Shown: positions 1-9,181 of the stretch, piece after piece
Layout: each line of letters starts with the position of its first letter
Position numbering within the stretch: the first letter of the stretch is position 1
Source of the DNA: Sphingobacteriales bacterium
GTDB lineage: Bacteria > Bacteroidota > Bacteroidia > Chitinophagales > CAIOSU01
Length of the DNA: 64,000 nt
Reading direction: 5' to 3'
Assembly: GCA_027483645.1 (NCBI GenBank)
Contig: JAIXUD010000021.1
Coordinates: 124,001-188,000 of the forward strand
The notes under the pieces: model-generated
What the model was told of the DNA's origin: nothing
What the model saw: only the letters and a program-made list of their open reading frames with translations
Databases searched by the model: none
Translations under genes and position numbers: made by a program

Positions 1-2
1 CG

Positions 3-1217
3 CCTTCAGATGGAGCACCGCCGTTGCCGCCTAGGCCAGCGCCGAAAGTCAGTTCCAAGGCAAATCCAGGCGTTGCCCCATCCCCATCGGGAGAGGACCG
101 CGTAAACTATAATGCTGACAACAAACAAGACTATACCGAATATGGCATACTAGGTGTAGGTGGCGCCGCAGCAGGTGCATCAGCAGCTACCAAGAGTGCG
201 ATGTACGGCGATACTTTCGCTAAGGGCGCGTACGATTTTGGTAGTGCACTCAACGGTAAAGCCCCAACTGCCAGTGCATTTGGTGAAACCGCAAGTGCCG
301 TATCAGGTTTGGGCGTAGCTGGTGGTGCCCTAGGTACCATTGGTGCCGTGGCTGATGGCGTAAGGGCTGGCGAAATGATGGCGGATAGCAACCGTGAAAC
401 CAGCGACCGCGCAATAGGCGGTGGCGGAGCCATGTTAAGCGCGGCAGGCAGCGGCCTTAAAGAAAGCTCATCCATGACCTTCCATGCGGCCAACCTAGCG
501 GGCAATGCCGCAGTAGCAGGCAGTGCGGCTCTATTGGCCGGTGCCGGTAGCGTGGCCATGGGCGCCGCGGATGTATTACGAGGAGGTTATAACTTGGGTA
601 CGGCTAGAGCAAGAGAAGATAGATTGAACCTAGCTGCCCAAGACACAGATTCCGCAGGGGTGCTTAGTGCAGCTACACAAGCTGCAAGCACCCAGGTTAT
701 GCGAGGTAACCATGCCAAAGGCACCATATTCAAGGGCCTATTGCTGATAGCGGGCGGCACCACACTAATCCTTATGGGCTCAAACCCTATTGGATGGGGC
801 TTGCTTGCTGGTGCAGCCATAGTTGGTGGCATTACTAGCCTAAGGCGTTTCTTGGCCAAGAAGGCGCGCAAAAAAGAAGTCGCCATAAGAGAGTTGGGTG
901 TGGAAAAAGACTACGCCACGTACCTTGCAGCTAAGAAAACGCATAGCAAATTTAATAGACAGGCCAAGGTACCGATACCACCAAATCCGTTGGATAGGGA
1001 AATGGAATCGCATGGCTACAAGCCTAAAGAGTATGGTAAATTCTATGCCGACTATATACATGATACCGCTTGGATCATGTACAACTTAGGCGTGTTGGGA
1101 GACCAACGCGTAAAAGAAAACAGCGAAATGCGTGGCATAATTACCGATATGGGCTTGAAAGTGGTACAGGGCGAAGCACCATTGCCAGCCGCAATTGCAT
1201 CGGCCTTGCACAAATAA
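3..1217 (+). CDS. C-terminal part of an eCIS-cargo-like protein (paralogue of the 2154-5069 product); 5' end lies outside the window
   Basis: The frame is open from base 3 and reads [16 protein letters not shown]..., matching the proline-rich linker of the 971-aa protein. It is followed by the same C-terminal domain ([24 protein letters not shown]...[10 protein letters not shown]...[14 protein letters not shown]). The listed start at 24 is an internal TTG. Confidence 0.85.
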   Translation, partial: PSDGAPPLPPRPAPKVSSKANPGVAPSPSGEDRVNYNADNKQDYTEYGILGVGGAAAGASAATKSAMYGDTFAKGAYDFGSALNGKAPTASAFGETASAVSGLGVAGGALGTIGAVADGVRAGEMMADSNRETSDRAIGGGGAMLSAAGSGLKESSSMTFHAANLAGNAAVAGSAALLAGAGSVAMGAADVLRGGYNLGTARAREDRLNLAAQDTDSAGVLSAATQAASTQVMRGNHAKGTIFKGLLLIAGGTTLILMGSNPIGWGLLAGAAIVGGITSLRRFLAKKARKKEVAIRELGVEKDYATYLAAKKTHSKFNRQAKVPIPPNPLDREMESHGYKPKEYGKFYADYIHDTAWIMYNLGVLGDQRVKENSEMRGIITDMGLKVVQGEAPLPAAIASALHK

Positions 1218-1311
1218 CATGGAATGGCAATCTTTCAATAATCTATGGCTGCAATCACAATTTGAGTACTTAAATAATTACTACTTTCGAACGTAGTACA
1301 TACAAATAAAC

Positions 1312-1875
1312 ATGGCAACAAACATTACACCCAAACACCAGCAGCAATTCCTTCAAGATTTTTTGGCTTACTTAAAAGAGCTTCAATATAGCACTGCGCT
1401 AATAGAAACCCCAGCAGGTGAAGACCATAACTACTCAACTCTCAACATAGTACTCGATATCTCCAGCGAGATGTTACAAGGCGAAAACTTTTTGCAAATG
1501 GAAGCGGCTTTCCTCCCACAGGTGGAAGACGATTTAGACGGACAATCCATCCTACAAATGATGGTACCCATATTGGTGGCTGATGAAAACGTAGATAAAA
1601 AGGAGCTCTTTGCCCTAATTATAAAACTCAATACCTTTATGCCGATGGGGAGCTTTGGCTACTGGGAAGAGCAGAACATGATATACCACAAGCAAAACAA
1701 CATTATCGGCAAAAAAACCGATGCAGAACATTATGCAACTTATGAAGAACAGGTGGGCATGATACAATATGTGCTTACCAGCTTTGTGCCCAGCATAGCA
1801 GCAGTAGCCATTGATGGAGCCAACATGCAAAAAGCTTTGGAAGACAACCCATTTGCAAGGGTATTTGTATCATAA
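1312..1875 (+). CDS. 187-aa acidic protein resembling the YbjN / type III chaperone-like fold; candidate chaperone or adaptor
   Basis: Complete ATG ORF between two cargo paralogues. Alternating hydrophobic beta pattern and acidic character; family assignment is by eye only. Confidence 0.75.
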   Translation: MATNITPKHQQQFLQDFLAYLKELQYSTALIETPAGEDHNYSTLNIVLDISSEMLQGENFLQMEAAFLPQVEDDLDGQSILQMMVPILVADENVDKKELFALIIKLNTFMPMGSFGYWEEQNMIYHKQNNIIGKKTDAEHYATYEEQVGMIQYVLTSFVPSIAAVAIDGANMQKALEDNPFARVFVS

Positions 1876-2153
1876 AAAAATTCACTAGAGAAAGTTTGTA
1901 ACGACCGCTACAACCCACTTACAAAATACTACACTTGATATGCGAAGTAATAATTTTTGTCTTGCACATTAAGCTGAATTTAAATACCTTTAACAACCTC
2001 ATCATGTATACGGGTTGTGGTGTTTAATAATCGTAAAGCGGCTCAAAAAAGCTAGATGCAGGCCTCTAGGGGATAATTACATGATAGACAGATTGCAAGC
2101 AGATAAGGTTATCGCATACACACTATTTATAGGCTTCTACCAAATTACACCCA

Positions 2154-5069
2154 TTGAAAAGCGCCGCTGATCAATCTAAAACCACTACCACGCAACCAGC
2201 GGCTACGGCTCAGTTGCAAAAAAAAGAGATAGCCGCGGCATCTGCTGAAACAGCAGGTATGGCATTGACGGCAAACCCTCCCATCGCACCAAGTGCGCCA
2301 CCCGGTGGTAGTGGAGGTACAGCCCAACGGAAATCGAGTACCAATGCGGGAAGTTTTAGTGCTGCTGTAGCCCAAATGAAAGGCGATGGTCCTGGACTAC
2401 CTGATAAGCTTAAAGCTGGGGTGGAAAACCTCTCAGGCCATTCGATGGATGACGTGAAGGTGCACTACAATTCAGCCCAGCCAGCAAATCTGCAAGCCCA
2501 TGCGTATGCCCAAGGCAGCGATGTACATGTAGCCAATGGCCAAGAGAAACACTTGCCGCATGAAGCATGGCATGCGGTACAACAGGCACAAGGTAGGGTA
2601 AAACCCGAGATGCAGATGAAAATGCAACCGGTTATAAGTGTAGCACAGCGAAGCGAGAGTGAAGGCGAAGAACAGGAAAGTAATGAGCCACTGCAACTGA
2701 AAGCCCAACCAGGCGCAGTTGCACAGCGAGAGAGTGAAGGAGGAGAGCTTGAGGAAGAAGAACTGCAAATGAAAGCCCAGCCCGGCGCAGTTGCACAGCG
2801 CGAAAGCGAAGGTGGAGCGTTGGAAGAGGAAGAACTCCAAATGAAAGCACAACCGGGCGCTGTTGCACAGCGAGAGAGCGAAGGCGGAGCATTGGAGGAA
2901 GAAGAACTGCAAATGAAAGCCCAACCAGGCGCAGTTGCTCAACGTGAAAGCGAAGGTGGAGCCTTGGAGGAAGAAGAACTACAAATGAAAGTGCAATCTG
3001 GCGCAGTTGCACAACGCGAGAGCGAAGGTGGAGCATTAGAGGAAGAAGAAGAATTGCAAATGAAAGCCCAACCAGGCGCAGTTGCTCAACGAAAAGAGAC
3101 TTCAAGTGCCAGTAGCAGCGGCAACAGTATGCCTGCCGAAGTGCAGAGCAAAATGGAAAGCTCGATGGGCGCTGATTTCAGTGATGTGAACATCCATGCC
3201 AATTCATCCAAAGCCAGCGACCTAGGCGCACAAGCATACGCCCAAGGCAGCGATATACACATGGCCCCTGGCAAATACGACCCCGCATCCACCAGCGGAC
3301 AGGAGTTGTTGGGCCACGAGCTTGCGCACGTTATACAACAGCGCGAAGGTCGAGTAAAGCCAACCATACAGGCAAAAGGCGTACCCGTAAACGATGATGC
3401 AGGGCTAGAAAGGGAGGCTGATGTAATAGGGGCTAAAGCCGCCCGCTCAGCAGCCCCAGTGCAAAAAAAGCCCAACCACGCCACAACTATAGGCCCGATG
3501 CCCCTGCAACGGAAAGGTGTCGCGCAACTGGCTGGTGGAGAGTCCAACGTGGCCGAACCTGAAGTAGAAGGCAATGAACGAGACGAAGAGGAAGATGCCG
3601 GTAACGACGTACCAATACCCGATTTTCCTTCAGTAAATGCACAAGAAGTAGAAGAGAACGAGGCAGAGGCGCAAGAAGGCCCCCAAGAGCAAGCACCACC
3701 GCTTCCGCCAAGGCCACAAGCACCACAGGAACAGGCACCACGGCTTCCGCCAAGACCACAAAAGGCATCTCAGGCACCGCCGCTTCCTCTGAGACCGCAA
3801 GTGCAATCGGTACAACAAGCGCCGCCTTTGCCCCCAAGGCCGCAAGCACAACAGGCGCCACCGTTGCCCCCAAGGCCTCAGGCAACACCACAAGCTCAAC
3901 AGGCACCCCCACCACCTCCTCCTGGACGAATGATTAAACCCGAGGCAGGAAAGGGACAGGTAAACTATAACGACGACGGCAAACAAGATTACGCGGAGTA
4001 TGGCATTCTGGGGTCGGGTGGAGCTGCGGCAGGCGCTTCTGCCACTACTAAAGGTCTACAATACGGAGATACGTTAGTAAACAAAGGCTACGATTTAGGC
4101 AATGCACTTAAAGGCACCGTTCCCGAAGCCAGCCAATTTGGCGAAACTGCCAGTGCCGTATCAGGCCTGGGTATTGCTGGTGGCGCTTTAGGCACCATTG
4201 GCGCAGTAGCCGATGGTGTAAGGGCTGGCCAATACATTGCCAATAAAGATAAAGTTGCGAGCGATAGGGTAATGGGCGGAGGTGGTGCAATGCTAAGCGC
4301 TGGGGGCAGCGCGCTTAAAGAAAGTTCCACCATGGCATTTCACGCGGCAACCTTAGCCAAAGACGCTACTGCCATGGGCGGCGCGGCGGCAGCGGCAGGC
4401 ATTGGCAGCGTAGCTATGGGCGGTGCGGATATTATACGCGGTACCTACGGCGCAGTGCGGGCCGACCAACGCGCAACCCGCTTACGCGGCGTAGCCGAAT
4501 GGACGGAAAGCGAGGATGTATACAGCGCAGCCAAACAGGCTGAAAGTACCCAAGAAATACGTAAGGCACATGCTAAGGGCACCATTTTTAAAGGTCTATT
4601 ATTAGTAGGCGGCGGTGCCACCCTTATTATAATGGGTGCCAACCCAATCGGATGGGGTTTGCTTGCAGGTGCTGCAATAGTGGGTGGCATTATTGCCCTG
4701 CGCCGCTACTTGGCGAAGCGTGCCCGCAAAAAAGACGTGGCAGTTCGCGAATTGGGAGTAACGGCAGAGTACAACAAATACAAGGAGGAGAAGAAAGCCC
4801 GAAGTATGTTTACCAGAAATAAACCACCTTTGGTAAACCCATTGGATAAAGCGATGACAGAACGTGGCTACAAGCCCAAGGATTATGGTAAATTCTATGC
4901 CGATTATATACACGATACCGCATGGGTAATGTATAACTTGGGCGTATTGGGAGACCAAGGCATACCAGAAAACAAACAGATGCGAGAGGTTATACTAAAC
5001 ATGGGCTTGAAGGTTCAAGGAAAGGAAAGCCCTAAACCAATGGAAATAGCTAAAAACTTACACGCTTAG
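2154..5069 (+). CDS. DUF4157 (eCIS core domain)-containing multi-domain protein, putative eCIS cargo/effector
   Basis: Two DUF4157-like blocks ([47 protein letters not shown] and [48 protein letters not shown]). A 24-aa repeat array, a Pro-rich linker and a hydrophobic C-terminal domain shared with the upstream gene. Probable TTG start; an in-frame TAG lies at 2130. Confidence 0.88.
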   Translation: MKSAADQSKTTTTQPAATAQLQKKEIAAASAETAGMALTANPPIAPSAPPGGSGGTAQRKSSTNAGSFSAAVAQMKGDGPGLPDKLKAGVENLSGHSMDDVKVHYNSAQPANLQAHAYAQGSDVHVANGQEKHLPHEAWHAVQQAQGRVKPEMQMKMQPVISVAQRSESEGEEQESNEPLQLKAQPGAVAQRESEGGELEEEELQMKAQPGAVAQRESEGGALEEEELQMKAQPGAVAQRESEGGALEEEELQMKAQPGAVAQRESEGGALEEEELQMKVQSGAVAQRESEGGALEEEEELQMKAQPGAVAQRKETSSASSSGNSMPAEVQSKMESSMGADFSDVNIHANSSKASDLGAQAYAQGSDIHMAPGKYDPASTSGQELLGHELAHVIQQREGRVKPTIQAKGVPVNDDAGLEREADVIGAKAARSAAPVQKKPNHATTIGPMPLQRKGVAQLAGGESNVAEPEVEGNERDEEEDAGNDVPIPDFPSVNAQEVEENEAEAQEGPQEQAPPLPPRPQAPQEQAPRLPPRPQKASQAPPLPLRPQVQSVQQAPPLPPRPQAQQAPPLPPRPQATPQAQQAPPPPPPGRMIKPEAGKGQVNYNDDGKQDYAEYGILGSGGAAAGASATTKGLQYGDTLVNKGYDLGNALKGTVPEASQFGETASAVSGLGIAGGALGTIGAVADGVRAGQYIANKDKVASDRVMGGGGAMLSAGGSALKESSTMAFHAATLAKDATAMGGAAAAAGIGSVAMGGADIIRGTYGAVRADQRATRLRGVAEWTESEDVYSAAKQAESTQEIRKAHAKGTIFKGLLLVGGGATLIIMGANPIGWGLLAGAAIVGGIIALRRYLAKRARKKDVAVRELGVTAEYNKYKEEKKARSMFTRNKPPLVNPLDKAMTERGYKPKDYGKFYADYIHDTAWVMYNLGVLGDQGIPENKQMREVILNMGLKVQGKESPKPMEIAKNLHA
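2691..3095 (+). repeat. Tandem 72-nt (24-aa) coding repeat, about 6 copies: [24 protein letters not shown]
   Basis: Direct reading. Copy starts at 2691 and 2763 are 72 nt apart; one copy carries an extra Glu. Confidence 0.95.
3690..3930 (+). repeat. Proline-rich APPLPPRPQ coding repeats
   Basis: [10 protein letters not shown] / APRLPPRPQ / APPLPLRPQ / APPLPPRPQ / APPLPPRPQ / APPPPPPGR in the translation. Confidence 0.9.
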
Positions 5070-5075
5070 TAATGT

Positions 5076-5111
5076 CCAGCTGAGGCAATTGCCAAAGCTT
5101 TACACGCTTAG
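5076..5111 (+). pseudogene. Relic of a paralogue C-terminus (PAEAIAKALHA-stop)
   Basis: In frame with and 6 nt after the stop of the 971-aa gene: CCA GCT GAG GCA ATT GCC AAA GCT TTA CAC GCT TAG. Compare ...PAAIASALHK* of the first paralogue and ...MEIAKNLHA* of the second. Confidence 0.6.
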
Positions 5112-5134
5112 GATTACGATTTAAAAAGCAAACA

Positions 5135-5986
5135 TTGGCAACTACAGATAAAGCGCAAAATACTAGTACAGCAGCACCTGCCTTAGCAGCAGCTGAGCCT
5201 ATAAAAGAATCAAACCCATCTGCTTTGTCCGCCTATGCGGCACAGAGTGCAGCCGCACCTTCTTCGGGTAGCGGGCAAGGTAGCGGCCCTTTACAATTGA
5301 AAGCCAATGCATCCGAAAGCTTCGCTAAGGCCGCAGCCCAGCGTAAAGCTGATAGCCCTGCTTCGCCACAACAGGCGCAATCGGTAGCTGGTAATTTCAG
5401 AAAAGCAGTGGCACAATTTGCCGAAAGTGCCCCGAGCACCAGCGTTAATACTCCTTCGAGAATGCCTTTACAACTTAAAGTAGCTGGTGAAGATGAAAAA
5501 GAAGGAGCAGGACAAAATGTCGTAGCAAACATGATTGGTGCAGGCAACCAAAACAGCGAGGGTGGTGAAGATGAGAAGGAAGGTGCCAAGAAAAAAGTAC
5601 TCCGACAAGTGGTAAATGCTATGGCAGGTAACTCGGGTGGTGCTGGTGAAGACCTTAAAGATGGCGCTGCCCAAGAGGTAATTGCACAAGTGGCTGGAAA
5701 TGTTGGTGCGGGAAACTCAAATGGCGCTGGCGAAGATGTGAAGGATGATGGCAATAATGCTAACGTACAAGCAATAATTGGTGCTACCAACACCAGAAGC
5801 GCAGGCGATGATGGTAAAGATGGTGCGGAAGAAGAAGCACCTGAGCAGGAAGTGGGCGAACAGTTAGCTCAAATTATAACTGGCGCTGGTAATTCAGGCG
5901 GCGCTGGTGAAGACCTGAAAGAGGGAGGCAATCAAGAACAGGACCAAAATGAACAGGAATCACAAGATGATAGTAAGGACAATTGA
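5135..5986 (+). CDS. 283-aa repeat protein sharing LQLKA/AQRKA tags with the DUF4157 protein but lacking the DUF4157 domain
   Basis: N-terminal GPLQLKANASESFAKAAAQRKADS and MPLQLKVAGEDEKEGA, then degenerate GNSGGAGEDLKDGA repeats. Probable TTG start. Confidence 0.75.
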   Translation: MATTDKAQNTSTAAPALAAAEPIKESNPSALSAYAAQSAAAPSSGSGQGSGPLQLKANASESFAKAAAQRKADSPASPQQAQSVAGNFRKAVAQFAESAPSTSVNTPSRMPLQLKVAGEDEKEGAGQNVVANMIGAGNQNSEGGEDEKEGAKKKVLRQVVNAMAGNSGGAGEDLKDGAAQEVIAQVAGNVGAGNSNGAGEDVKDDGNNANVQAIIGATNTRSAGDDGKDGAEEEAPEQEVGEQLAQIITGAGNSGGAGEDLKEGGNQEQDQNEQESQDDSKDN

Positions 5987-6008
5987 CGCATAAATTTCAA
6001 TTCCCCAG

Positions 6009-6452
6009 CTACTTAAAATACTTTTTATAAATTGGTTTCCGCAAGGCAAACTGTGCATACACCGCTGGATAGAATATGGGGTATAATAGCGGCGATGCAA
6101 AGGCTAGTGTTATATCATCAATGATGGTAGAACCCTTCTTTTCCTTACGCACGCGGTGGCGGTGCTCCCAATACTTTAAGAAAGAAGGTAGCTGCACACC
6201 TTTATCCACAAACACATGCTCCTCCTCCCCTAGCGTTCGTTCGGTAATCACGCTTTTCCATACTTCATTTTTGAAGCCTGTAAAAAGCTTGATGTGTACC
6301 TCGTTGCCTACCTCGCTGCCATCAAATCGCAATACCTCAGCTGGCGGAAACGGTGGTTGCAGTGCCTCGAACAGCTTTGCATCAAACTGATTGAAAACCT
6401 GGGTATAATCTTGCGCTACGTGCGTGGATATAATGATGTGGTGTAGGGTCAT
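6009..6452 (-). CDS. SRPBCC family protein
   Basis: START/SRPBCC-like pattern (FPPAEVLRFDGSEVGNEVHIKLFTGF..W.S.ITE), 147 aa. Confidence 0.65.
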   Translation of the reverse strand: MTLHHIIISTHVAQDYTQVFNQFDAKLFEALQPPFPPAEVLRFDGSEVGNEVHIKLFTGFKNEVWKSVITERTLGEEEHVFVDKGVQLPSFLKYWEHRHRVRKEKKGSTIIDDITLAFASPLLYPIFYPAVYAQFALRKPIYKKYFK

Positions 6453-6454
6453 AC

Positions 6455-6811
6455 TTAATAGTTCTTTACATAAACGTAGCTATTCTTCACCTCTACGCCT
6501 AGTTTATCGCTGGTACTTACACGCTTAATGTCTATTTGCGGTACATCGTAGGTTTGCCAGCCTTTTACCTCCACCGCTAGTTTATCGGTAGTTTCAATGT
6601 CTTTAATATTTACGGGTATCAAACCACCAAAAATGCTCTGCCCATTAATGGCAACAATGTTAACATCGGTAGTAGCGGTATTGTTTGGAGGTAACGCTAC
6701 CGGCCCTGCCGCATAAGTGGATGGAATAACATCAAATTGCTTAAACGTAATCAACGTGAGGTTGATGGCAATAAGGGTAAGGATAAACTGGAGGTACGGG
6801 CTAGTTTTCAT
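6455..6811 (-). CDS. Conserved hypothetical exported/membrane-anchored protein
   Basis: ATG at 6811 (MKTSPYLQFILTLIAINL...) gives an N-terminal hydrophobic helix; adjacent to the SRPBCC genes. Confidence 0.6.
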   Translation of the reverse strand: MKTSPYLQFILTLIAINLTLITFKQFDVIPSTYAAGPVALPPNNTATTDVNIVAINGQSIFGGLIPVNIKDIETTDKLAVEVKGWQTYDVPQIDIKRVSTSDKLGVEVKNSYVYVKNY

Positions 6812-6858
6812 AGCGGTTACTTTTACTGCAATATACAAAACCAGTAATTATAATAGCG

Positions 6859-7359
6859 CTACACGTTTACTGCATCTCTTACAACGCCCGGCTCTTTGTG
6901 TCGTAAATCAATACCACCTTCCAATATCGATTTCAGGTTGGCTAGATAGAAGGTCCAGCCTTGGGTACAGCCTATATGGTACTTGGCTTTATGCTCATCA
7001 TCGGTGGGAATGTTTTCTTGTACCAGTTCCACCAGTGTACCTATACCTTGCTCGGTAAATGTAACCGTCACTTTGCAAGGGTCGGCAAAGGTAAATACTA
7101 GGCGGTCTTTGCCGTTGGCTTCCAATATGGTGCCGCTGTCATTCCCATCCTTGCCATACCAGCGCCAAGCATAGGTATCACCCACTTGAATGGGTGAATC
7201 CTTATCCCTATCGTGGTGAAAGGAGTTAACAAAACTGGCCTCGCTAAGGAACCAACTTTCCAACGCAAAACTCGATGCCCAAGCCAAATAAACTTCTTGT
7301 ACAGGTGCGTTTACTGCAATCCGTTTAGTAAATCGGCTCCAATCATAATCTGCCATCAT
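6859..7359 (-). CDS. SRPBCC / AHSA1-like domain protein
   Basis: FTKRIAVNAPVQEVYLAWASSFALESWFLSEASF... is typical of the AHSA1 family. Confidence 0.75.
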   Translation of the reverse strand: MMADYDWSRFTKRIAVNAPVQEVYLAWASSFALESWFLSEASFVNSFHHDRDKDSPIQVGDTYAWRWYGKDGNDSGTILEANGKDRLVFTFADPCKVTVTFTEQGIGTLVELVQENIPTDDEHKAKYHIGCTQGWTFYLANLKSILEGGIDLRHKEPGVVRDAVNV

Positions 7360-7449
7360 CTATTTCTTTTGTTTTAATCTATGGCTAATATAGTAATAGT
7401 GAATGCATGGTGGAAAAGTATTTTCATTTTACCTGTGGAAGACACAAGA

Positions 7450-7475
7450 CGGAAACCACCACCCAGTGGTTTCCG
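7450..7475 (-). terminator. Stem-loop downstream of the 7500-9167 gene
   Basis: Perfect 10-bp arms CGGAAACCAC-cacccа-GTGGTTTCCG (6-nt loop); no strong T-tract. Confidence 0.5.
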
Positions 7476-7499
7476 CCTCTTTCTTTACGCCCTTATGCT

Positions 7500-9167
7500 T
7501 CAAGAAGCCAACTTACCTTTGTAGCCTATTACTTGTTTCAGTTCATCGAGGGTTTTAGGCAATTCGGTTATTACCTCCATCTCAAACTTTAGCTTGCCTT
7601 GCTGTTTGAGCAATTGGTTGGGTTTCATTACGGCCAGGTTTCCATCGCGGGTCATGCCCCATACCAGATTCTGCTTGGCAGGGTTGTACTGGAAACGGTC
7701 GAAAGTCTTATTCCAGTAAGTATATAGAATGTTTCTGCCAACTTCCACCAAATACACATGCGGAAAGTTGAGTTCTTTGCCTGCTTCATCCACAAATTCG
7801 GCACTTACCAATGCACCGGTCGGCAGCATTTGTGGGCTATCGCTGTTCCAAAACCCAAACTGGTCTATCTGGAAAGTGCGCACTATTGAGGCTTCCGTTT
7901 GCCGAGCTATTACTTCCTTTTCGTACTGCTTTTGTCGAGCTACAATTTCCTCCTGCTTACGTTTTTCCTCGGCTTGCTTTTGTTTGAGGGTGGTTTGGTA
8001 AGTAGCGTACTTTTGGTCGAATTGCTTTTTAGCGTCCGCAAAGCTTTTCCCCTCTAGCACTGGGTGTACAATAATCTTTACCTGCTGATTACCCTTGATA
8101 AAGGTTAACTCATAGTTCACGCTATCTTCTAAGCGCCTTAGGCTCATATCCTCCCAAGTAATGGTGTACCACTCATCCTTAAACTCCTTGTTCAAATCCG
8201 AAACCTCGAAGAATACACCCTTGTACACCGCTGCCTCCGGGAATTCTTCGGGCCTTACATCCACATCAAAGCGGTTTTTCTTAGGGTCTGCCTTTTCGGG
8301 TTTGGTTGGTTCGGTTTGTTTGATTTCAACAATTTCTTTCTGGATTTGCTTGAGTTCTTTTTGTAGAACAGGTACTGGATTAACATTAGAGGGATTGTCC
8401 CAAGCTGCCGGTGCGGACGTACCATTAATTAACTCTCCGCCAGAAATCACATCTTTCCCCTTCAATCTCCATTCACCCGTACCCTCATTAAGCGAGTAGA
8501 TATTATAAGCAGCACTGGCATTGTAAGAGCGCATCTCCATGGTTATGGGCGCATTGGGGTTGGTGTACAGTCTCTGGCGGCCTTGGTAGGCCGCTATCTC
8601 CATCATCCCTGCCGACTCAAAGTGGTAGTTTACCTTGGCCGAATCGTAGCCCATCGGTATACCTGCTGCAAAGAATGCCACTGGGTCATGAAATTCGCGG
8701 TAGCGTACTTCCACTTCGCCAGTAACTACTTGTCCTGCTCGGTTTACAAAAGCATTGCCGGGGATGATAATCTGGGTGCCCGTTGGATACGTAAGGATTT
8801 TACCCATATCCGCCTGTACCGTGTACTCGCTATAAGGTATGTCGATACCGCTTAAAGGGGCCACTATTACACTAGTGTCGTTCGTTTGCGTGGTATCCCC
8901 ACCCAATATTTCCGTTGTCTGGGTAATGGTTTGGGTAGCAAGTTCATTTGCATCCTTATTTCCGGTAAAATACCAGATGGTAAGCGCTACTGTGGTTATG
9001 ACAATACCAGTGGCCAAGTATACCGTTTTGGTAAAGAAGCCGCTGCTGGCACCTCCTCCCCCACCACTTGGTGGCTGAAAACCCTGTTGCAAAGCGCCAA
9101 AGTCTTTATGCGCAGCAATGTGGTTGCTGCTCATTTCAGGCCTGTTGATGTATATTTTCTTTTTCAT
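7500..9167 (-). CDS. Single-pass membrane protein downstream of an ECF sigma factor, putative anti-sigma/sensor partner
   Basis: Cytoplasmic N-terminus, Gly-rich linker, one TM (TVYLATGIVITTVALTIWYF) and a large extracytoplasmic region; directly follows the sigma gene. Confidence 0.65.
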   Translation of the reverse strand: MKKKIYINRPEMSSNHIAAHKDFGALQQGFQPPSGGGGGASSGFFTKTVYLATGIVITTVALTIWYFTGNKDANELATQTITQTTEILGGDTTQTNDTSVIVAPLSGIDIPYSEYTVQADMGKILTYPTGTQIIIPGNAFVNRAGQVVTGEVEVRYREFHDPVAFFAAGIPMGYDSAKVNYHFESAGMMEIAAYQGRQRLYTNPNAPITMEMRSYNASAAYNIYSLNEGTGEWRLKGKDVISGGELINGTSAPAAWDNPSNVNPVPVLQKELKQIQKEIVEIKQTEPTKPEKADPKKNRFDVDVRPEEFPEAAVYKGVFFEVSDLNKEFKDEWYTITWEDMSLRRLEDSVNYELTFIKGNQQVKIIVHPVLEGKSFADAKKQFDQKYATYQTTLKQKQAEEKRKQEEIVARQKQYEKEVIARQTEASIVRTFQIDQFGFWNSDSPQMLPTGALVSAEFVDEAGKELNFPHVYLVEVGRNILYTYWNKTFDRFQYNPAKQNLVWGMTRDGNLAVMKPNQLLKQQGKLKFEMEVITELPKTLDELKQVIGYKGKLAS

Positions 9168-9181
9168 CGTTTGTCCCTCCG

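Noticed and set aside
2691-3095. CRISPR-like regular repeat
   Set aside because: Units are contiguous 72-nt coding repeats with no unique spacers.
2472-3915. Several long minus-strand ORFs (for example 2472-2942, 2632-3105, 3487-3915)
   Set aside because: Antisense to the repetitive coding region of the 971-aa gene. Their length is explained by stop-poor repeat composition, with no recognisable domains.
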